In this document: in pieces, positions 59,391 through 64,000 of the stretch
Layout of the letters: each line of letters starts with the position of its first letter
How positions within the stretch are numbered: the stretch's first letter is position 1
Assembly (NCBI GenBank): GCA_903939115.1
Contig: CAJAFV010000046.1
Span: 1 to 64,000 of the forward strand
Direction of reading: 5' to 3'
Length of the DNA stretch: 64,000 nt
Origin: an uncultured Geobacteraceae bacterium
GTDB taxonomy: Bacteria > Desulfobacterota > Desulfuromonadia > Geobacterales > Pseudopelobacteraceae
The notes under the pieces: generated by a model
Databases searched by the model: none
The model's input: the letters and a program-made list of their open reading frames with translations, nothing else
What the model was told of the DNA's origin: nothing
Made by a program: the position numbers and the translations under genes

Positions 59391-59579
59391 ATGGCTGTAC
59401 CCAAGAAAAAAACGTCCAAATCCCGCAAAAATATGAGAAGGGCGCATGATTTTTTAACAACACCTTCATTGTCCATCTGCCCTCAGTGCAAAGCTGCAAA
59501 GCTGCCGCATCGTACCTGTCTTGCCTGTGGTACGTACAAAGGTAAAGAGGTTATCGACGTATCCTCCGCACACGCCTAG
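59391..59579 (+). CDS. rpmF: Ribosomal protein L32
   Basis: A 62-residue L32: [21 protein letters not shown], then [14 protein letters not shown] and [13 protein letters not shown]. Both CxxC pairs are retained, giving the zinc-binding (C+) type. It belongs to the large ribosomal subunit. AAGGAGAAACACC lies before the ATG. Its place between yceD and plsX is the standard one. Confidence 0.97.
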   Translation: MAVPKKKTSKSRKNMRRAHDFLTTPSLSICPQCKAAKLPHRTCLACGTYKGKEVIDVSSAHA

Positions 59580-59609
59580 AGATCTGACCCTGTGTCACGT
59601 GCGGAACAG

Positions 59610-60656
59610 ATGAGAGTTGCCGTTGACGCAATGGGCGGCGATAATGCGCCGGTTATTGAAGTTGCCGGTGCCGTTGATGCGTGCCGCGAATTCGGGCTTT
59701 CGGTCACTCTAGTCGGTGACAGATCCCGATTGGAGGCCGAACTGACCAAGCATGCAGTCAGCGGTCTTGACATTGATATTTTTCATGCGAGCGAAGTTGT
59801 CGGAATGCATGATTCCGCTTCAGATGCGGTACGAAAAAAGCGTGACTCTTCCGTGCGCCGTGCCTTTGAACTCGTCAAGGACGGTAAGGCATGTGCTGCC
59901 GTTAGTGCCGGGAATTCCGGTGCAACAATGGCGTCAGGCATGTTTGTCCTGAAACGGATTACAGGTATTGAACGCCCTGCTATCGCTCAGCTGTTTCCTA
60001 CTCTGAAAGGGCAGACACTTGTCCTTGATGTTGGCGGTAACGTTGATTGCAAGCCGCTTCATCTTGTGCAGTTTGCAATTATGGGAGAGGTCTATGCCCG
60101 CTACGCGATGGGAATAGCGTCTCCGAAGGTCGGTTTGCTTTCCAATGGTGAGGAAGATTCAAAGGGAAATGAGCTGACGCGGGAAACAAACTCCTCTCTG
60201 CGTAAGACATCGCTTAATTATTGCGGATATATTGAAGGGCGTGATATTTTTGCCGGCGCTGTTGACGTAGTTGTCTGCGATGGCTTCGTTGGAAATATTG
60301 TGCTTAAGCTTTCCGAGGGGTTGGCGGATGCTGCCGGCAAAATGCTGAAAAGGGAAATCGTCAAAAGCTGGGTTTCCAAAATTGGTTATCTGTTTGTGCG
60401 CGGTGCCTTCGACCGTTTTAAAAAGATTGTCGATTATGCCGAATATGGTGGAGCACCACTGCTGGGTATTAACGGTGTCGGTATGATATGTCATGGCGGG
60501 TCCAACGCCAAAGCGATTAAGAATGCGATTCGATTCGCTCATGAATACGCAAAAAGTGGCGTATCGGAACATGTTTCAGAAAAACTGTCTGAGAACTATT
60601 CGGTATCGATACGAAACGATAGCCAGCCTCCCGCAGCTGCCGTAATGGAGTTTTAA
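59610..60656 (+). CDS. plsX: Acyl-ACP:phosphate acyltransferase PlsX
   Basis: A 348-residue PlsX from the ATG at 59610, which begins [17 protein letters not shown], the usual N-terminus. [39 protein letters not shown] and [16 protein letters not shown] and [28 protein letters not shown] are family signatures. It makes acyl phosphate from acyl-ACP for phospholipid synthesis. A GTG at 59592 giving six more residues is an alternative start. Confidence 0.95.
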   Translation: MRVAVDAMGGDNAPVIEVAGAVDACREFGLSVTLVGDRSRLEAELTKHAVSGLDIDIFHASEVVGMHDSASDAVRKKRDSSVRRAFELVKDGKACAAVSAGNSGATMASGMFVLKRITGIERPAIAQLFPTLKGQTLVLDVGGNVDCKPLHLVQFAIMGEVYARYAMGIASPKVGLLSNGEEDSKGNELTRETNSSLRKTSLNYCGYIEGRDIFAGAVDVVVCDGFVGNIVLKLSEGLADAAGKMLKREIVKSWVSKIGYLFVRGAFDRFKKIVDYAEYGGAPLLGINGVGMICHGGSNAKAIKNAIRFAHEYAKSGVSEHVSEKLSENYSVSIRNDSQPPAAAVMEF

Positions 60657-60658
60657 TC

Positions 60659-61639
60659 GTGAACGTCAGAATTACCGGAACCGGCTCTGCATTACCCGGA
60701 AAGATTCTCACTAATGCCGAGCTTGAACGGTTGGTTGATACCAGTGATGAATGGATAACAACGAGAACAGGCATTAAGGAGCGGCGTATTGCGGTTGAGG
60801 GTGAATATACGTCCACTTTTGCCGCTGAAGCTGCACGCCGCGCAATGGCAATGGCTGGCGCTCATCCAGAAGAAATTGATCTGATAATAATCGGCACAGT
60901 TACTCCCGATTTTCCTTTTCCCTCAACTGCATGTATAGTTCAAGACCTTCTTGGTGCCACGAATGCAACCGCCTTTGACCTCTCGGCGGCTTGTTCAGGT
61001 TTTCTTTATGGAGTATCAATCGCCGAAAAATTTCTTCGCTCGGGCGCTGCACGAAAGGTTCTTGTCATTGGATCTGAAGTTCTGTCCCGCATTGTTGATT
61101 GGCAGGACCGCAATACCTGCGTTCTCTTTGGTGACGGAGCAGGAGCGGTAGTTCTTGAGGCTTCCGAGGGCGACCATTCCCTCCTCTCAACCCATACATT
61201 CAGTAACGGTTCCTTCTGGAATCTTCTGTATCAGCCGGGGAGCGGCAGTCGCAACCCGGCTACTGAAAGCCGCACAATTGATGAACGTCTGATATATCTG
61301 AAGATGGAAGGGAATGACGTTTTCAAGCATGCAGTCCGCGCTATGGAAGAGGCTGCCTTAAAGGCGTTGGATGCGAATGGGCTCACGCCATCCAATATTT
61401 CCCTGATGATTCCTCATCAGGCTAATCGTCGTATTATAGATGCAACCACGAAGCGGCTCGGACTTGGTCCGGATAAATTGTTCACCAATCTCCACCGGTA
61501 TGGTAATACCTCGTCAGCATCAATACCCATTGCTCTCGATGAGGCAAACCGGCAAGGAGTTATCAAACCAGACAGTAAGCTTCTGATGGTTGCATTCGGG
61601 GGGGGATTCACGTATGCGTCCGCTCTTGTTAACTGGTAG
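60659..61639 (+). CDS. fabH: Beta-ketoacyl-ACP synthase III
   Basis: A 326-residue KASIII with a GTG start. DLSAACSGFLYG carries Cys112 (nucleophile), PHQANRRIIDATTKRLG the active histidine, and NLHRYGNTSSASIPIAL the asparagine. The DEWITTRTGIKERRI segment near the start is typical. It condenses acetyl-CoA with malonyl-ACP to begin fatty-acid synthesis. Two bases separate it from plsX, so the genes are one operon. Confidence 0.96.
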   Translation: MNVRITGTGSALPGKILTNAELERLVDTSDEWITTRTGIKERRIAVEGEYTSTFAAEAARRAMAMAGAHPEEIDLIIIGTVTPDFPFPSTACIVQDLLGATNATAFDLSAACSGFLYGVSIAEKFLRSGAARKVLVIGSEVLSRIVDWQDRNTCVLFGDGAGAVVLEASEGDHSLLSTHTFSNGSFWNLLYQPGSGSRNPATESRTIDERLIYLKMEGNDVFKHAVRAMEEAALKALDANGLTPSNISLMIPHQANRRIIDATTKRLGLGPDKLFTNLHRYGNTSSASIPIALDEANRQGVIKPDSKLLMVAFGGGFTYASALVNW

Positions 61640-61675
61640 TAAAAAAGAATATTAACGTAAGGCAGGGATATAGGC

Positions 61676-62608
61676 ATGGCTAAAACTGCATTTATTTTTC
61701 CAGGGCAGGGTTCTCAATATTCCGGCATGGGAAAGGAGCTGGCAGAAACGTTCCCCATCGCGCAGCGCCTGTTTGACGAGGCTGATGATGCCCTCGGATT
61801 TAAGCTGTCTACACTCTGTTTTTCCGGGAGCGATGCCGATCTCAAGCTGACAGCAAATACACAGCCGGCTATCCTGACGGCCAGTATTGCGGTATTGAAG
61901 GTAGTTCAGCAGGAAACCGGCCTGAATGCCGATTATGTTGCCGGGCATTCTCTTGGTGAATATTCTGCGTTGGTCTGTTCTGGTGCCCTCTCTTTTGCTG
62001 ATGCTGTCAGAACGGTACGTGCCCGTGGAACGTTTATGCAGGAGGCGGTTCCGGTCGGTACTGGAACAATGGCGGCCATGCTTGGTGTTGATAGTGATGA
62101 ACTGGAGGATATCTGTCGTGAAGCCTCCGAAGGGGACGTCGTCTCACCGGCCAACTTTAATTCTCCCGGCCAGATTGTCATTGCCGGATCCGTTGCTGCT
62201 GTTGCCCGTGCGATAGAGATTGCCAAGGGGCGTGGTTTTCGCAAATCCATGCTGCTGCCGGTCAGTGCACCTTTTCACTGTGCATTGATGAAGCCTGCGG
62301 CAGATCGGCTGGCAGAAGTGCTTAATGCGATCGACGTGTGTGAAATGAATGTTCCGGTTGTTGCGAATGCCGATGCTGAGCCGAACTGTGATAGAGAGCG
62401 GGTGAAACCTCTGTTGATTACACAGGTCTGTTCTCCGGTATTGTGGGAGCAGTCGGTAAATGCCATGAGCGCTCTTGGCGTGACATCGTTTGTTGAACTC
62501 GGTCCTGGTAAAGTTCTCAGCGGTCTGGTGAAACGGATTAACAAGGCGGCAGTTCTGGCTAACATAGAAGATGTTGCCGGGATAAAAACTGCCGGAGGGA
62601 ACGCATGA
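61676..62608 (+). CDS. fabD: Malonyl-CoA:ACP transacylase
   Basis: A 310-residue transacylase: FIFPGQGSQYSGMGKELAE, GHSLGEYSALV with nucleophile Ser92, SVPVGTGTMAAMLGVD-type loop (VPVGTGTMAAMLG), and APFHCALMKPA with the catalytic histidine. It loads malonate on ACP for FabH and FabF. Its last codons overlap the fabG start. The gene is intact. Confidence 0.96.
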   Translation: MAKTAFIFPGQGSQYSGMGKELAETFPIAQRLFDEADDALGFKLSTLCFSGSDADLKLTANTQPAILTASIAVLKVVQQETGLNADYVAGHSLGEYSALVCSGALSFADAVRTVRARGTFMQEAVPVGTGTMAAMLGVDSDELEDICREASEGDVVSPANFNSPGQIVIAGSVAAVARAIEIAKGRGFRKSMLLPVSAPFHCALMKPAADRLAEVLNAIDVCEMNVPVVANADAEPNCDRERVKPLLITQVCSPVLWEQSVNAMSALGVTSFVELGPGKVLSGLVKRINKAAVLANIEDVAGIKTAGGNA

Positions 62609-63342
62609 TGAAAGGTCAGGTCGCTCTTGTAACGGGAGCTTCACGTGGAATTGGGCAGGCGATTGCCCTGAAATTGGCTGCCGAAGGCATTTACGTAATA
62701 GCGACTGCTACATCCGAGAAGGGGGCTGATGCTACCGTTGCCGCTATTACTGCGCAGGGCGGCACTGCTCAGGCGGTCAAGCTCGATGTTACGAACTCTG
62801 CAGAAGTTGAAGCCCTTTTTAAAAAAATCGTATCTGAGCAGGGGCGTCTGGATATTCTGGTAAATAATGCCGGCGTAACAAAGGACGGGCTTATGATGCG
62901 CATGAAGGATAATGATTGGGATTCTGTTCTCGATACGAATCTCAAAGGTTCTTTTATCTGTATGCGCGAAGCCTCCAAAATTATGACCAAAGCCCGCTAC
63001 GGACGTGTCGTTAATATCAGTTCTGTCGTCGGAGAGATGGGAAACCCCGGTCAGGCAAACTATTGTGCCAGTAAAGCCGGGTTGTTTGGCTTGACTAAAT
63101 CGGCGGCGCGTGAACTGGCAAAACGGAATATTACCGTAAATGCCGTTGCTCCCGGATTTATCGAAACTGATATGACAGCCGGACTTCCTGAAAAGGGTCG
63201 TGAAGCGCTACTGCAAAATATTCCCATGGAGAGGCTTGGCTCGGCAGACGATGTCGCGCATGCGGTCTGTTTTCTCGTCTCTCCGCAGGCGGGATACATC
63301 ACCGGTCAGGTGCTGTCGGTAAATGGCGGGATGTACATGTAG
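62605..63342 (+). CDS. fabG: 3-oxoacyl-ACP reductase
   Basis: A 245-residue short-chain dehydrogenase. TGASRGIGQAIAL is the NADPH loop; NNAGVTKDGLMMRM, INISSVVGEMGNPGQANYCASKAG with Tyr-xxx-Lys, and PGFIETDMTAGLPE follow. The start is at 62605 or 62608 (ATGATG), GGAGGG upstream. It reduces beta-ketoacyl-ACP. Its stop codon lies within a perfect 21-bp inverted repeat (63336-63356). Confidence 0.96.
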   Translation: MMKGQVALVTGASRGIGQAIALKLAAEGIYVIATATSEKGADATVAAITAQGGTAQAVKLDVTNSAEVEALFKKIVSEQGRLDILVNNAGVTKDGLMMRMKDNDWDSVLDTNLKGSFICMREASKIMTKARYGRVVNISSVVGEMGNPGQANYCASKAGLFGLTKSAARELAKRNITVNAVAPGFIETDMTAGLPEKGREALLQNIPMERLGSADDVAHAVCFLVSPQAGYITGQVLSVNGGMYM

Positions 63343-63356
63343 TACTGTACTACATG
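63336..63356. promoter_or_regulatory. Perfect palindrome overlapping the fabG stop
   Basis: CATGTAGTAC (63336-63345) and GTACTACATG (63347-63356) are perfect 10-bp arms around a single T. The fabG stop TAG (63340-63342) is inside. It stands 16 bp before the -35 of the acpP promoter, a position suited to an operator, though no known regulator site was recognised. It has no T run, so it is not a typical terminator. Confidence 0.5.
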
Positions 63357-63371
63357 AAATAGAAATATCGG

Positions 63372-63400
63372 TTGACATTTAAAGATTTCATGCTTAATTA
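63372..63400 (+). promoter_or_regulatory. acpP promoter
   Basis: TTGACA (63372-63377), a 17-nt spacer and TAATTA (63395-63400) make a good promoter 58 nt before the acpP start. A separate acpP promoter is common, as ACP is needed in large amounts. Confidence 0.65.
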
Positions 63401-63457
63401 GCACACAGCATTATTATACAAAACCTGAAAAGGTTTAAAATCACATGGAGGTGAAAG

Positions 63458-63691
63458 ATGTCTGATATCGCAAAGCGGGTTAAAGAAATTGTTGCAGAGC
63501 AGCTTGGGGTTGAAGAAGCTCAGGTGTTAACTGAATCTTCATTTATGGATGATCTCGGCGCGGATTCCCTTGACACAGTTGAGTTGGTAATGGCACTTGA
63601 AGAAGAGTTCGATATCGAAATTCCTGACGAAGATGCTGAAAAAATTCAGACGGTGAATGACGCCATCGAATACATTACCGAGCACAGCTGA
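63458..63691 (+). CDS. acpP: Acyl carrier protein
   Basis: A 77-residue [39 protein letters not shown] with Ser37 as the phosphopantetheine site, and [23 protein letters not shown]. Acidic as expected. It carries acyl chains between the FabH, FabD, FabG and FabF enzymes. ATGGAGGTG lies before the ATG. Confidence 0.98.
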   Translation: MSDIAKRVKEIVAEQLGVEEAQVLTESSFMDDLGADSLDTVELVMALEEEFDIEIPDEDAEKIQTVNDAIEYITEHS

Positions 63692-63703
63692 AATAACAGT
63701 ACT

Positions 63704-63732
63704 GAGGGGAGGGGCACCCCCCCTCTCTTTTA
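63704..63732 (+). terminator. Hairpin between acpP and fabF
   Basis: GAGGGGAGGGG and CCCCCCCTCTC form an imperfect stem around a short loop and are followed by TTTTAATT. A partial terminator here would give more acpP than fabF transcript. Confidence 0.55.
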
Positions 63733-63775
63733 ATTGTGACATCACAGAAGATGCCGTTATATGGAGCTAATTATC

Positions 63776-64000
63776 ATGAGAAGAGTTGTGGTTACTGGTG
63801 TCGGGACTGTTTCACCACTCGGCTGCGGGAATATGAAAAACTGGGATGCACTCACCTCGGGAAAATCAGGTATAGGCTTGATTACCCGTTTTGATACGAG
63901 CGATATGCCGGTCAAAATAGCTGGTGAGATTCCGGATTTTAATGCGGAAGAGTTTATTGATAAAAAAGAGATAAAAAAAATGGATCTTTTTATTCAGTAT
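63776..64000 (+). CDS. fabF: Beta-ketoacyl-ACP synthase II, partial (5' end)
   Basis: The first 75 codons of a KASII, running off the window. RRVVVTGVGTVSPLGCGNMK and SGKSGIGLITRFDTSDMPVKIAGEI are the conserved N-terminal sequence; the catalytic cysteine and histidines lie beyond the end. It extends acyl-ACP chains. Position after acpP is standard. GGAGC is found 8 nt before the ATG. Confidence 0.93.
   Translation, partial: MRRVVVTGVGTVSPLGCGNMKNWDALTSGKSGIGLITRFDTSDMPVKIAGEIPDFNAEEFIDKKEIKKMDLFIQY

Overview
The window reads as chromosomal DNA of a Deltaproteobacterium of the Desulfuromonadales/Geobacteraceae type. This is an inference from gene content and no database was searched. Supporting signs are a multi-haem-type envelope cytochrome, sigma-54-like promoters, a probable selenoprotein, IHF-alpha and IHF-beta-like genes, a BirA-type operator on bioBD, and the core order yceD-rpmF-plsX-fabH-fabD-fabG-acpP-fabF. 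Coding density is high at the right end (38-64 kb) and much lower from 8 to 38 kb, where remnants, repeats and toxin-antitoxin modules collect.

Layout. (1) 0.1-4.5 kb: PilZ-like protein, then five exported proteins: a Gly/Tyr-rich protein, a glycine-zipper lipoprotein, a dihaem cytochrome lipoprotein, an FKBP prolyl isomerase and a TPR lipoprotein. (2) 4.5-8.2 kb, minus strand: DUF4337 membrane protein, exported adenosine deaminase-like enzyme, MFS exporter. (3) 8.6-14.4 kb: HigBA-like module, tRNA-Gly(CCC), metallophosphatase, alpha/beta hydrolase, DUF364 protein, YjbQ protein, a TumA-like antitoxin beside a broken TumE-like toxin, and VapBC. (4) 14.8-20.1 kb: two near-identical 76-residue membrane peptides in opposite orientation, each behind a sigma-54-like promoter, bracketing EcsC and Pmp3 proteins, an ADP-ribosylglycohydrolase/dual-specificity phosphatase pair, a DUF4258 protein and a Cys-pair protein. 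(5) 20.2-32.5 kb: WYL regulator, then an 11.2-kb block between perfect 23-bp direct repeats. The block holds a frameshifted AIPR-like gene, RhuM, chimeric DUF1016/RecG-like debris, a winged-helix/nucleotidyltransferase pair with its own operator, a NERD-helicase gene lacking its ATP-binding core, and an intact SbcD/SbcC-like (YhaO/YhaN) pair. It looks like a decaying defence/DNA-processing island.

(6) 32.7-38.3 kb: ihfA, DUF2905, inositol monophosphatase, a DsbA/FrnE-like gene whose first active-site cysteine codon is TGA (probable selenocysteine), a flavoprotein, an isochorismatase-fold hydrolase, a large unknown helical protein, then a duplicated hydrolase fragment and the 3' remnant of a group II intron. 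(7) 38.3-50.4 kb: porin-like protein, RND efflux adaptor and pump, GspE/PilB ATPase, CpsB-type phosphatase, bioBD, SulP transporter. (8) 50.5-64 kb: metY, queD, queE, an unknown gene, rlmD, TPR protein, ihfB-like, ppx, malQ and the fatty-acid/phospholipid operon, running off the end inside fabF.

The most notable points are the UGA-containing thioredoxin-fold gene, the sigma-54-driven twin peptides, the direct-repeat-bounded island, the winged-helix/nucleotidyltransferase pair with an 18-bp perfect palindrome, and several genes broken by single stops or frameshifts. Motifs were read by eye; family names rest on remembered family signatures.
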